This document shows, in pieces, positions 54,937 through 63,722 of a stretch of DNA of 64,000 nucleotides. The notes beneath the pieces were generated by a model. The model was not told the origin of the DNA. It did no database searches and saw only the letters and a list, made by a program, of their open reading frames with translations. Position numbers and translations under genes: made by a program. Position 1 is the stretch's first letter. Each line of letters opens with the position of its first letter. The DNA lies in contig DATAOI010000044.1 of assembly GCA_036265815.1 (NCBI GenBank), positions 177,013 to 241,012 on the forward strand. The letters are read 5' to 3'. The stretch comes from Gemmatimonadales bacterium (lineage in GTDB: Bacteria > Gemmatimonadota > Gemmatimonadetes > Gemmatimonadales > GWC2-71-9).

Positions 54937-55185
54937 ATGCATTCGTCCGACCAGGCCTACCGCGTCCGCGGCGGGACCGTGTATCACATAGATGGAAGGT
55001 GTCCCTGGGGGCGGCAGATTCCTGAGGACCTGCTGGTGAGGAATCGCGGTGGGCTTCCGCTGTGCCCTACCTGTCGTGCGCGGACAGAGGCGAAGCCGCC
55101 GAGTGGGCCGTTCCCGCAGGTGAGTGTTCCGGCAGAGGCCGAGTCAGGCGATGGCGAGCCGCGCAGGCGGCGGAGGGACGAGTAG
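54937..55185 (+). CDS. Small Cys-containing protein, Ada-zinc-domain-like
   Basis: 82 residues. VYHIDGRCPWGRQI and LPLCPTCRART give three Cys and one His, with spacing recalling the zinc domain of Ada (fH..C....I..., G..PC..C). The tail is polar and Arg-rich. The ribosome site GAGGCGG lies six bases before the ATG. It lies just upstream of tRNA-Lys. The match to Ada is short, so function is not assigned. Confidence 0.5.
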   Translation: MHSSDQAYRVRGGTVYHIDGRCPWGRQIPEDLLVRNRGGLPLCPTCRARTEAKPPSGPFPQVSVPAEAESGDGEPRRRRRDE

Positions 55186-55294
55186 ACGGCCGCGCACTCG
55201 ACTTGTACTCGAGAGCCTCCCAGGTGCGGTGTGACAGCCGGCGCGGGCCCATCTTGTGTAGCCGGTTCGCACCGAAGATGTTTCCGGCACCTGC

Positions 55295-55367
55295 GGGGGC
55301 GTAGCTCAGTTGGTAGAGCAAGGGACTTTTAATCCCTAGGTCGTGGGTTCGAGTCCCACCGCCCTCA
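55295..55367 (+). tRNA. tRNA-Lys (anticodon TTT)
   Basis: 73 bases. The acceptor stem GGGGGCG pairs with CGCCCTC, with one G-T pair, and the discriminator is A. The D arm is TAGCTCAGTTGGTAGAGCA, the anticodon loop is CTTTTAA and the T arm is GTGGGTTCGAGTCCCAC. CCA is not encoded. An integrase remnant ends at the 3' terminus of this gene. Confidence 0.96.
55335..55367 (+). other. Probable attachment site at the 3' end of tRNA-Lys
   Basis: The T-arm and acceptor 3' half of the tRNA directly abut a tyrosine-recombinase remnant whose stop codon overlaps the last three tRNA bases. This is the usual arrangement of an att site used by integrative elements. I see no second copy of this sequence before base 64000, so the other end must lie further on or is lost. 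Confidence 0.45.
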
Positions 55368-55741
55368 TAAGGACTTAGCTACTTCCGCTGTCCCGACTGC
55401 GGGACTTTCAGTGGCGCCCCCCAACAGATTCCCCAAGATTCGCGCATGATCGGCCCGGAGCCGCCGCCGCGCATACCGGCCCGTCATCACCACGGTCGTG
55501 TGGCCCAACGTCGCCTGAATCATCGGCAGGTCGGCCCCGGCATCCGTCGCCCACTGCGCCATCGCGTGCCTGAGATCGTTGAGCCGGAGTCCCGCGCACC
55601 CGGCCCGGCTCGCCGCGCGCCGCCAGACGGCCCGGAGCCGCCAGTGAGTGACGGGGCAGGGCACCGCTGCCACGATCCAGGGCCAGAGCCGGGGCTCCTT
55701 CAGCACTTTCGTTGACCAACCAATGTAACAATCCAACACTC
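55365..55741 (-). pseudogene. Truncated tyrosine recombinase (integrase) remnant
   Basis: About 124 residues. Only the final part of the catalytic domain survives: THWRLRAVWRRAASRAGCAG, LRLNDLRHAMAQWATDAGAD, then ATLGHTTVVMTGRYARRR with the conserved His and nucleophilic Tyr. The first catalytic Arg and the DNA-binding N-terminus are missing, and the HxxR motif has Asn in place of His. It ends inside tRNA-Lys. It is most likely a decayed integrase of the element inserted here. Confidence 0.75.
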
Positions 55742-55830
55742 CTGTCAGATCCGCGCCGACGCAGCCCGCTCTCTGTAGGGAGCAGCGGATTCGCTGTGAT
55801 CTCCCTACTTACCTCACAGGGAGCACCGGT

Positions 55831-56226
55831 ATGACGGAGCATCAGTGCAGCACCCCCACGAAGAAGGGTCGACCCTGCCCCTTCAATGCGGATCGCGTCG
55901 TCAGCGGCGCCTGGTTCTGCCACGTCCATGACCCCGATGGACTGTGCCAGGCACACCTTCGCGACCAGGCACTCGACCGCGCGTCTCGGCGAACCCCGAA
56001 GGGGAAGAACTCGGGGGGGCCAAAGACGGTGTCCCGCACACGAGCCCGCCGCAGAGCCTGGAAAGCGAGCAGTCAGGAGCATCGCCAAAATTGGATGATC
56101 GCCGGGTGCGGCAAGGCTGAGCGACCCACAGTAGTGGCGGAAGCACCCCTCACCACAGAGGACAAGTACCGCTGGGTCCACAATCCGCCAGCACCAAGTA
56201 GAAGCCTAGGTCATCAACGGCCATGA
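55831..56226 (+). CDS. Small Cys-rich hypothetical protein
   Basis: 131 residues with GGGAG before the ATG. The N-terminus HQCSTPTKKGRPCPFNADRV, then WFCHVHDPDGLC, gives a C-x(8)-C-x(n)-C-x-H arrangement. I know this arrangement from small zinc-binding proteins of mobile elements and actinobacteria. The remainder is basic and low in structure. No function can be given. Its position beside an integrase remnant suits an island gene. Confidence 0.5.
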   Translation: MTEHQCSTPTKKGRPCPFNADRVVSGAWFCHVHDPDGLCQAHLRDQALDRASRRTPKGKNSGGPKTVSRTRARRRAWKASSQEHRQNWMIAGCGKAERPTVVAEAPLTTEDKYRWVHNPPAPSRSLGHQRP

Positions 56227-56685
56227 GATCGCCGAGCATGGTCCTCGGCGCGACGCCGCGCTCAAGCGCGGCAATAATCTGGCAGACGATGCGGTCGTGG
56301 ATCGTGGGGCCAGGTGGTCCCTGAAGTCATCGATTATGAAATGGCTAAGGGCGGACGCTACTCGTCTGTGGATGCGCGGCAAGCCGTGGAACGGGAACGT
56401 GTTCCGATGGACGGGTAGCCCGTCGAACCGGCCGCATGGTAGGGTGAGCGGGAGGGGGGGGTAAGGACAGGGGTATCGGAGGGGGTGGTGACCCCTTCTA
56501 GGACGGACCCCCTGGATTAGGCGCCGTGAGTCGGAATGGACCGGCCAGCGCGTCGGTGAGGCGATGGCCCGGTCTTCTCTGGAGATCCGGAGTGGCCAAG
56601 CCCAGGCGGTTGCCCATCTGAGCAGGTCGACTGGTCCCGCTGCTGCCGCGCTGGTATCGTTGGACATCCCCATCAGAGCACGCCA
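56227..56685. other. 459-bp stretch with no convincing gene
   Basis: Open frames here are short or antisense to the kinase gene, and none shows a recognisable domain. A G-rich run near 56445-56490 is the only notable feature. The region probably contains the promoter of the tandem kinases. Confidence 0.5.
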
Positions 56686-59319
56686 TTGGCAGTAGATCTC
56701 CGCGACCAGCTCCAAGCAGGTCTTGCCGACCACTATCTCATCGGCCGCGTCCTTGGACGCGGCGGAATGGCGACGGTTTACCTCGCCCAGGACCTGCGCC
56801 ATGACCGCCCAGTGGCCTTGAAGGTCCTCCATTCCGAGCTCGCTGCGACGCTGGGCCCCGAACGCTTCCAGCGCGAGATCAAGCTGGCGGCAGGGCTTCA
56901 ACACCCACACATCCTCACAGTGCATGGCTCGGGGGAAACCGCTGGACAGCTTTGGTATACGATGCCGTATGTGGCAGGCGAGTCTCTCCGGGACCGACTC
57001 CGCCGAGAACGTCAGCTGCCGTTGGATGATGCTCTTCAGATCACCCGAGAGATCGCAGACGCCTTAGGGTACGCCCACAGCCAAGGCATCGTTCATCGGG
57101 ACATCAAGCCAGACAACATCCTGCTGTCGCATGGGCATGCTCTGGTGGCCGACTTCGGAGTGGCCCGGGCCCTCCAGAACGCTGGCGGAGAGCAGCTGAC
57201 CCAGACCGGCAGCTCGGTGGGGACCCCTGCCTACATGAGTCCGGAGCAGTCCATGGGGGACTCGGTCCTCGACGGCCGCTCGGACCTCTATAGCCTGGGA
57301 TGCGTGCTCTATGAAATGCTAGCTGGCGAGGCACCGTACACCGGGCCATCGGCGCAAGCCATTGTCGCTAAGCGGCTGCTGGAGCCGGTTCCACATGTGC
57401 GCACACTGCGCGAGACGGTGCCGGTGGAGGTGGACCAGGCCCTCGAGCGGGCACTGGCCAAGACGCCAGCCGATCGCTTCCCGACGGCTGAGACGTTTTC
57501 CCGGGCAGTCACAGGAATCTCGTCGAACATAACCCCCCGCATGCACCCGCCTTCGGAGCTAGGCGGACGTGAGCGCCACCGAGTGCGCCCCCGAATGGTC
57601 GCTGCGGGTGCTGCGCTGGCCGCCATTCTCCTCGCAGGCATGCTGTGGAAGCAGGTATACACGCCGACGGTGGCGGTCGCACCCGACGCCGTCGCTGGCC
57701 TCACCCGGCTCGCCGTCCTCCCCTTTGACAACCTCGGCGATTCGGCGGACGCGTATTTCGCTGACGGCATCACCGACGAAATTCGTGGGAAGCTCGCGGC
57801 CATTCCCAACCTGCAGGTGATTGCCAGCTCCAGCTCAAACGAGTACCACCATTCGACCAAGCGTCCTGGTGACATCGGGCGCGAGCTGGGTGTGCGCTAC
57901 CTGCTGCTTGGGCGCGTCCGCTGGGATAAACGGACTGGACGTGCACCCCGGGTCCGGGTCGATCCGGAGTTGATGCAGGTCAGCCAGACCGATGCGCCTA
58001 CCACCAGGTGGCAACAGCCATTTGATGCGCCGCTCACCGACGTGTTTCAGGTGCAATCCGACATCGCCACGAGAGTCGCCCGCGAACTTCAGCTCACGTT
58101 GACACCCTCAACTCAAGACGCACTCGGCCAGCGCCCGACGAAAAGCCTCGCGGCTTACGATGCCTACCTGCGGGGTCTGGAATATGATCGGGCGGGTGAA
58201 GATGCCGGTGCGGACCGTGCTCGGGCAGCTTTCCAAGAGGCTATACGTCTTGACTCCACCTTCGCACTGGCCTGGACGGCGCTCGCCTGGACATATGTTC
58301 AGACATACCGAAGGGTTCCGGACCAGGGTGATGCCGAATCCTTGCGCCGAGCTACCGACCGAGCCCTGGCGCTCGCGCCAGGCCTGGCGGATGCGCACGC
58401 GCGCCTTGGCGAGTACCAAACATTCGTGCGGCATGACAACCGGAAGGCGTTGACGGCGTACGAGGCTGGTCTCCGTCTCGCGCCAAACAACCCGCTGCTG
58501 TTGGATAGGATCGGCTGGGCGGAGATGCGGCTCGGGCACTGGGACTCGGCCCTCATTCACTTCGCGCAGGCGACTCAGTTGGATCCACGCTCGGGAGCCC
58601 GATTGAGCGACCTAGCCTTTGCGAACTGGATGGTGCGTCGCTACACCGAGGCGCAGGCCAGCGCGGAGCGCGCCTTGGCGCTTGAGCCGGGGACCCGGGG
58701 TCTCGTCCAGCGTCGGGTCGGGATCGCATTGAGTGAGGGGAACCTCATGGGGGCGCGGCAGTTCTTGCACACCGCCCCTGCAACACTCGACCTAGGGCCG
58801 TTACTGGCTGACCAACCTGTTTGGGCGCTGGATACTGAGCAACTAAGAACCTTGGTTGGTGCGTCAAGTTCTGCGTTCGGCCGTGATAAGGAACGCCGTA
58901 GCCGAAAGCTCACAGAGGCGTATCTGCAGCTGGGCGATTCATCCAGAGCCAAGGCGTATGCTGATTCTGCCGAAGCGGCTTACAGGCAGGCGCTTGAGAG
59001 AACGCCCGATGATGCCGGATCTCATGCCGAGCTCGCGCTGATCCTGGCTTATCTGGGCCAGCACGACAACGCCGTCGCCGAGGCCAGACGAGCTTCGGCG
59101 ATGCTCCCGGTGAACGTAGACGCGTTGAGGGGCTATGACCTCCGGGCTAAGCTCGCTCACATCTACGTGCTCGTGGGCGACTACGAGAAGGCTTGTGCCA
59201 CACTCGAGCCACTGCTCAAGCTTCCTGGACCGCTATCGCCGGGCTGGCTCAAGATCGACCCTACCTTCGCCCCGCTCCGGGGCAACCCACGCTTCGAGCG
59301 GCTGGTGAACGGCACCTAA
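56686..59319 (+). CDS. Ser/Thr kinase with TolB-like and TPR regions (tandem copy 1)
   Basis: 877 residues from a TTG start (LAVDLRDQLQAGLADHYLIG) that lines up with the ATG start of copy 2. The kinase domain has GRGGMATVYLAQDL, VALKVL, HRDIKPDNILLS, ADFGVA and GTPAYMSPEQ. A membrane helix lies near 310 (MVAAGAALAAILLAGMLW). The TolB-like domain starts at RLAVLPFDNLGDSADAYFAD and ends before 480. TPR-like helices follow (LAAYDAYLRGLEYDRAGED, AFQEAIRLDSTFALAWTALA). This three-part layout is common in Gemmatimonadota and Acidobacteriota. It ends PRFERLVNGT like copy 2. Confidence 0.9.
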   Translation: MAVDLRDQLQAGLADHYLIGRVLGRGGMATVYLAQDLRHDRPVALKVLHSELAATLGPERFQREIKLAAGLQHPHILTVHGSGETAGQLWYTMPYVAGESLRDRLRRERQLPLDDALQITREIADALGYAHSQGIVHRDIKPDNILLSHGHALVADFGVARALQNAGGEQLTQTGSSVGTPAYMSPEQSMGDSVLDGRSDLYSLGCVLYEMLAGEAPYTGPSAQAIVAKRLLEPVPHVRTLRETVPVEVDQALERALAKTPADRFPTAETFSRAVTGISSNITPRMHPPSELGGRERHRVRPRMVAAGAALAAILLAGMLWKQVYTPTVAVAPDAVAGLTRLAVLPFDNLGDSADAYFADGITDEIRGKLAAIPNLQVIASSSSNEYHHSTKRPGDIGRELGVRYLLLGRVRWDKRTGRAPRVRVDPELMQVSQTDAPTTRWQQPFDAPLTDVFQVQSDIATRVARELQLTLTPSTQDALGQRPTKSLAAYDAYLRGLEYDRAGEDAGADRARAAFQEAIRLDSTFALAWTALAWTYVQTYRRVPDQGDAESLRRATDRALALAPGLADAHARLGEYQTFVRHDNRKALTAYEAGLRLAPNNPLLLDRIGWAEMRLGHWDSALIHFAQATQLDPRSGARLSDLAFANWMVRRYTEAQASAERALALEPGTRGLVQRRVGIALSEGNLMGARQFLHTAPATLDLGPLLADQPVWALDTEQLRTLVGASSSAFGRDKERRSRKLTEAYLQLGDSSRAKAYADSAEAAYRQALERTPDDAGSHAELALILAYLGQHDNAVAEARRASAMLPVNVDALRGYDLRAKLAHIYVLVGDYEKACATLEPLLKLPGPLSPGWLKIDPTFAPLRGNPRFERLVNGT

Positions 59320-61979
59320 TGGCCGACCTTCATGACTGGCTCCAGACCGGCTTAGCGGATCGTTATCGCATAGATCGGGAACTGGGGCGCGGGGGCATGG
59401 CCACGGTCTACCTCGCGCACGACCTCCGGCACGACCGCCCGGTTGCTCTGAAGGTGCTGCATCCTGAGCTGGCCGCCACCTTGGGACCGGAGCGCTTCCA
59501 GCGGGAGATCAAGCTGGCGGCCCGGCTCCAGCACCCGCATATCCTCACCGTCCATGATTCGGGAGAGACCTCAGGGCGGTTGTGGTACACTATGCCGTAC
59601 GTGGAAGGGGAGTCACTCCGGGCGCGCTTGCAGCGTGAAAAGCAGCTCCCAGTGGACGAGGCCGTCCGCATTGCCTGCGAGGCAGCTCGAGCTCTACAGT
59701 ACGCCCACGATCATGGTGTGATCCACCGAGACATCAAACCGGACAACCTGCTCCTGACCCGCGAGGGTCATACCTTCGTGGCGGATTTCGGGATTGGTCG
59801 GCCCCTCGATGAATTCGCTCCCGGGGCCTCGCTCACCGAGACCGGTGTCGTGGTGGGTACCCCAGCCTACATCGCCCCAGAACAGGCGTCCGGGCAGCGG
59901 GGGCTGGATGGCCGGGCGGACGTGTACTCGCTCGGCGTGGTGCTGTACGAGCTGCTTGCTGGGGAGCCTCCGTTCACCGGCCCGACGACGCAGGCCATCC
60001 TGACGCGGCGTTTCACTGAGACCCCCCGGCCGCTTCACCTCGTACGTGAGACCGTGCCCGAGCCCGTTGAGCGGGCCGTCATGAAGGCGCTCGCCCGGAC
60101 CCCAGCTGATCGATTCCAGACGGCGGCCGCGTTCGCCCGTGCTTTGGTGACAGCTGAGACAACCACACCTCCGCAAGTGACCACCAGATCGTCTACGGCG
60201 GTCCTGCAGCGGCCGCGACGGATCGCCGTCCCTGCATTTGTCCTTGGGTTGCTCGTGATGGCCAGCACGGGGCTTTACCTCTGGCAGAAGAACCGGGACA
60301 CGTCCCATAGCACGGGTGCGGCGGTGAAGCGGGTGGCCGTACTCCCTTTCGAGAACCTCGGCGACTCGGCGGACGCGTATTTCGCCGATGGCATGACCGA
60401 TGAGGTGCGGGGCAAGCTCGCTGGGATACCCGGACTGGAGGTCATCGCTCGGACCAGCTCGAACCAGTATCGCAAGACGAGTAAGCCAGCCGAGGTTATC
60501 GGGCGGGAGCTGGGCGTCGAGTACCTTTTGACGGCGACGGTGCGCTGGGAAAGGTCTGGTACCGGAGCGGGTAGAGTGCGAGTGAGTCCGGAACTCGTTG
60601 AGCTGAGCAGCAGGGGGGCACCCTTGAATCGGTGGCAGCAGCCGTTCGACGCAGCCCTCACGGATGTCTTCCAGGTTCAGTCGGACATCGCGAACCGGGT
60701 AACAACGGCACTGGATGTGGCGCTGGGGACCTCCGAGAGGGCGACCCTGGAAACGAAGCCGACTACGAACCCTGCCGCCTACGATTTCTATCTTCGGGGC
60801 AACGAGTACTTGAACCGGGGCGTTGCCGAGCCCGACCTGCGGGTGGCGGAAAGAATGTTTCATAGGGCCATCGAACTGGACTCGATCTTTGCCCTCGCCT
60901 TTGCCCAGCTCTCGCTCGCCGATGACGGTCTATACTGGTTCTACTTCGACCGCTCCAAGGAGCGGCTCGCGAAGCAGAAGGAAGCTGCCGACAGGGCGCT
61001 CCGGCTTCAGCCCGATCTGGCCGAAGGGCACCTGGCCCTCGGCTTCTATTACTACCACGGGCACCTGGACTACGAGCACGCTCTCGCAGAGTTCGAGGCT
61101 GCCCGCAAGCTCCAGCCGAGCAACGGAAGCGTATACTCCGGCCTCGCGGCCGTTCGCCGCCGTCAGGGCAACTGGTCGGAGGCCCTGGTGGAAAATAAGA
61201 AAGCGGTCCAACTGAACCCGCTCTCCGTGACCGATCTCGTGAACGAAGGGCTTACGGAGATGTTCGTGCGGGCCTACCCGGAGGCGGAGCCCTACTTCAA
61301 CCGGGCGATAGAGGTCTCGCCGGATCAAGCAACTACGTACCGATGGAAGGGCATGCTCTATCTGCTCTGGCGCGGGGATACTCTCTCGGCAGCCCGAGTT
61401 GTCCACGAGGCTCTTGCCAAAGCAGGCGTCGAAAAGGTCGCTCCAAGTTTGTACGTGGGGGGATTTGGGACGGCTGCTTTGGCGCTGAGTCGGGAACTGT
61501 TTGGGCCGGGCGTAGCCCAAGTGTCGGTCGAGGCGTTCGGCAGCGACACGGTGGGCTATTTCCTCTACCAAGCCGGGCGACACCAACACGCGGTTCATCC
61601 AGAGGAGGCGCGAGTCTACTTGGATTCGGCCCGAGTCATGCTGGAAACGCAGGCGGCTCGTCACCCGGACGACCCGGGGTTCCATGCGAGGCTGGGATCA
61701 ACCTACGCTGAGCTGGGTCGCCATGTCGAGGCGCTCCGTGAGGCAGAGAAGGCGGTGAGCCTCCGTCCCATCTCCCAGGACGCGGTCAACGGCGCACTGT
61801 ATCGGTGGAACCTCGCGCGAATTCTGGCAAAGGCTGGCCAGGTGGATGCGGCAATCGAGCAGCTCGCGTATATGCTTTCGGTGCCTGGCTTGGTGTCGGC
61901 GCCCGCACTCCGGGTGGACCACGAGTGGGACCGGTTGCGACGCGACCCGCGCTTCGAGCGGCTGGTGAACGGCACCTAA
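59319..61979 (+). CDS. Ser/Thr kinase with TolB-like and TPR regions (tandem copy 2)
   Basis: 886 residues; the ATG overlaps the stop of copy 1 (TAATG). The kinase has GRGGMATVYLAHDL, HRDIKPDNLLLT, ADFGIG and GTPAYIAPEQ. A membrane helix (IAVPAFVLGLLVMASTGLYL) is followed by the TolB-like domain (VAVLPFENLGDSADAYFADG) and a longer TPR region (AYDFYLRGNEYLNRG, ALAEFEAARKLQPSNGSVYS, ALREAEKAVSLRPISQDAVN). It is clearly a duplicate of copy 1. The final 30 bases of both genes are identical, suggesting recent duplication or gene conversion at the ends. Confidence 0.9.
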   Translation: MADLHDWLQTGLADRYRIDRELGRGGMATVYLAHDLRHDRPVALKVLHPELAATLGPERFQREIKLAARLQHPHILTVHDSGETSGRLWYTMPYVEGESLRARLQREKQLPVDEAVRIACEAARALQYAHDHGVIHRDIKPDNLLLTREGHTFVADFGIGRPLDEFAPGASLTETGVVVGTPAYIAPEQASGQRGLDGRADVYSLGVVLYELLAGEPPFTGPTTQAILTRRFTETPRPLHLVRETVPEPVERAVMKALARTPADRFQTAAAFARALVTAETTTPPQVTTRSSTAVLQRPRRIAVPAFVLGLLVMASTGLYLWQKNRDTSHSTGAAVKRVAVLPFENLGDSADAYFADGMTDEVRGKLAGIPGLEVIARTSSNQYRKTSKPAEVIGRELGVEYLLTATVRWERSGTGAGRVRVSPELVELSSRGAPLNRWQQPFDAALTDVFQVQSDIANRVTTALDVALGTSERATLETKPTTNPAAYDFYLRGNEYLNRGVAEPDLRVAERMFHRAIELDSIFALAFAQLSLADDGLYWFYFDRSKERLAKQKEAADRALRLQPDLAEGHLALGFYYYHGHLDYEHALAEFEAARKLQPSNGSVYSGLAAVRRRQGNWSEALVENKKAVQLNPLSVTDLVNEGLTEMFVRAYPEAEPYFNRAIEVSPDQATTYRWKGMLYLLWRGDTLSAARVVHEALAKAGVEKVAPSLYVGGFGTAALALSRELFGPGVAQVSVEAFGSDTVGYFLYQAGRHQHAVHPEEARVYLDSARVMLETQAARHPDDPGFHARLGSTYAELGRHVEALREAEKAVSLRPISQDAVNGALYRWNLARILAKAGQVDAAIEQLAYMLSVPGLVSAPALRVDHEWDRLRRDPRFERLVNGT

Positions 61980-61983
61980 AGGG

Positions 61984-62547
61984 TCACTGCTTGTTTGAGA
62001 GCGCCTCCTCCTGCCTGATGGTTCGCACGACCCGCTCCGCAAAGATCCGCGTACCCGCTCGCACCATGGGCTGCGGGTCGCCTTTGAGTTCGGTGGAATC
62101 GTCCATCAGGAACTTGCCGGTTCGGACATTGATGAGTTGACCGGTGAATAACCAGATCAGGTTGCTGGTCTTGCTCACCTTGCCCATCACGACCCAGTCC
62201 GCCCCCAGGGTGCGCCCAACGTAGCGGGCGCAGGCCACGATGACATTGCATGCCTTGCTGCCCCCAGTGATCAACCGAGCGGAATCGGACTCGCTCACCT
62301 GCTGCACGGAGTCGGAGTTGAGAACGGTTCGCCCCAGCAGCTCACGAAGCTTCCCGTCCAGGACCAACGTCGCCAGCTTGGCCACGGAGGTGTCGGTTAG
62401 TTCTGGTAGATTCGCACCGGCTGTGTAAAGCGCCACGTTGAGCATGGCGACGCGCCCATCGGCTCCAGCTGCCGCCGCGCCCTGAGCCTTCGCGATAACG
62501 GGGAATGATGCGAGCAGGACTAGGGTGCCGATGACTCTCGAATACAT
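61984..62547 (-). CDS. DUF2380-like secreted protein
   Basis: 187 residues with a GGAGC site before the ATG. The signal MYSRVIGTLVLLASFPVIAKAQG is followed by VAMLNVALYTAGANLPELTD, GADWVVMGKVSKTSNLIWLF and VNVRTG-like LINVRTGKFLMDDS. These resemble DUF2380 / TolB-N-like periplasmic proteins that form a mixed alpha/beta sheet. Function is unknown. It converges on the tandem kinases with a four-base gap. Confidence 0.7.
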   Translation of the reverse strand: MYSRVIGTLVLLASFPVIAKAQGAAAAGADGRVAMLNVALYTAGANLPELTDTSVAKLATLVLDGKLRELLGRTVLNSDSVQQVSESDSARLITGGSKACNVIVACARYVGRTLGADWVVMGKVSKTSNLIWLFTGQLINVRTGKFLMDDSTELKGDPQPMVRAGTRIFAERVVRTIRQEEALSNKQ

Positions 62548-63023
62548 TAAAGCTCCTAAATACGAATCGGGAATGCGGCGACACTAGATTCGCACGAAGG
62601 GATCCGGCGAAAAGCGCCCGACTGACCCTCCGGGCGCTTCCGCAGTCAGTTCCAAGGCCTTCGGACCGTCCTACCTCTCCGCTCTGCCCAATTGGGCAGC
62701 GGCAAGTATGACCTGCACAGGAACAGACTGTTGTGAGGGGGATCACTGGGGGCTGCAGCCTAAAAGACCAAAGAGAGGGAATCCTCAGTCGTGTGTACAC
62801 CAGCGGACGCGGACTGAGCCGGGCTGATGACCGTGCCACTACGACGGCAGCGTAAGGGTGAGTGGGATCACGGAGGTGCATTCCGGGTACCGCTATCAAC
62901 TAAGTGAGGCAGGTGCGGCACGTAGAATTTGCGTCCACTTACGTCGCGAATTCAGCGAGCGATCTGGGCGGCTACCCGGCCGCTGACGTGGAGCGGCATT
63001 CCCCTGCGGAACAGGAACGAACC
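62548..63023. other. 476-bp stretch without a supported gene
   Basis: I see no frame with a domain, signal peptide or good ribosome site. The 5' part should contain the promoter of the DUF2380 gene. Otherwise nothing is recognised. Confidence 0.45.
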
Positions 63024-63209
63024 ATGAACGACACGTACAGTTGTCCTGAATGCGGAGGAGACCGCGACGCCTTGCTGACTCCGATGCCACCGAATCCACC
63101 TGCGGCCAGAACGCAGCCACGCCCTGGAAAACCTTGCACGTGTACCCAGAACAGCCGGACGTCCGGGGCCTTCGGCGAGGTGCTCACACCACCGGAGATC
63201 CCGAGATGA
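63024..63209 (+). CDS. Possible small zinc-ribbon-like protein
   Basis: 61 residues starting MNDTYSCPECGGDRDAL, with a second pair in GKPCTCTQ. The CPECGG knuckle is the only recognisable feature, and the rest is Pro-rich and unstructured. The open frame extends upstream to 62904 without a better start. There is no good ribosome site, so this may be non-coding. Confidence 0.3.
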   Translation: MNDTYSCPECGGDRDALLTPMPPNPPAARTQPRPGKPCTCTQNSRTSGAFGEVLTPPEIPR

Positions 63210-63211
63210 GA

Positions 63212-63619
63212 CTAGCGAGCCCCGCTTCCCATCACATCCAACGCCCTGTCCCCTCCAGCGGGTCGGCATCTTCTAACCACTGGCCGCCCGCCCTGGTGGG
63301 AGCGGATTGCCTGACGCGGTAATGGCGGAACATACAAGTTGAGGGTCTTCAGTGAGATCCGCCCCGTATTTCGGATCTCATGGGTGCTCCCTCGCTCAAT
63401 CAACAACAGCGTACCGGCCCGTAATCCCTGACCGCGACCATTGATCGTGGCCCTTCCAGTGCCCGAGAGCACGTAGAGCCACTGATCGCTGCCGCGATGC
63501 CGGTTGTTGGGCCCGCCTTCGGCGTTACCCGGCGCAATGACCATCGTCGCCGCCTGGGCCCGGGCGTTTCTGAGCGCGAGGGTGAAGCTCTTGCGAAATC
63601 CCAACTGCTTTCGTGGCAT
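63212..63619 (-). CDS. Cupin-domain protein
   Basis: 135 residues with a clear GAGGAG ribosome site. The cupin fold is suggested by RHRGSDQWLYVLSGTGRATI and LRAGTLLLIERGSTHEIRNT, which carry the two conserved cupin motifs with His residues. The last 30 residues (from PPLPRQAIRS) are Arg-rich and unlike the family, so a frameshift near the 3' end is possible. Substrate is unknown. It lies in the island-like region. Confidence 0.7.
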   Translation of the reverse strand: MPRKQLGFRKSFTLALRNARAQAATMVIAPGNAEGGPNNRHRGSDQWLYVLSGTGRATINGRGQGLRAGTLLLIERGSTHEIRNTGRISLKTLNLYVPPLPRQAIRSHQGGRPVVRRCRPAGGDRALDVMGSGAR

Positions 63620-63722
63620 CCGCTCCTCTGTGCTACCTCGTTCTAAAGGACTATCCCGCGCCGATCGCTACCTGAACGACCTACGATAGTGCTACGCCCT
63701 GTGACAGCGCTACGCCTTGCGA

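Noticed and set aside
56440..56500. G-rich stretch considered as a further copy of the 9-bp repeat family
   Set aside because: Only one unit (GGTAAGGAC) fits. There is no phasing and no inverted partner.
56206..56925. Minus-strand open frame of about 239 codons before the tandem kinases
   Set aside because: Its first third is antisense to a clear kinase domain and the rest shows no domain or ribosome site.
62342..62899. Minus-strand open frame of about 185 codons upstream of the DUF2380 gene
   Set aside because: It overlaps the DUF2380 coding region in another frame, without signal, domain or ribosome site.
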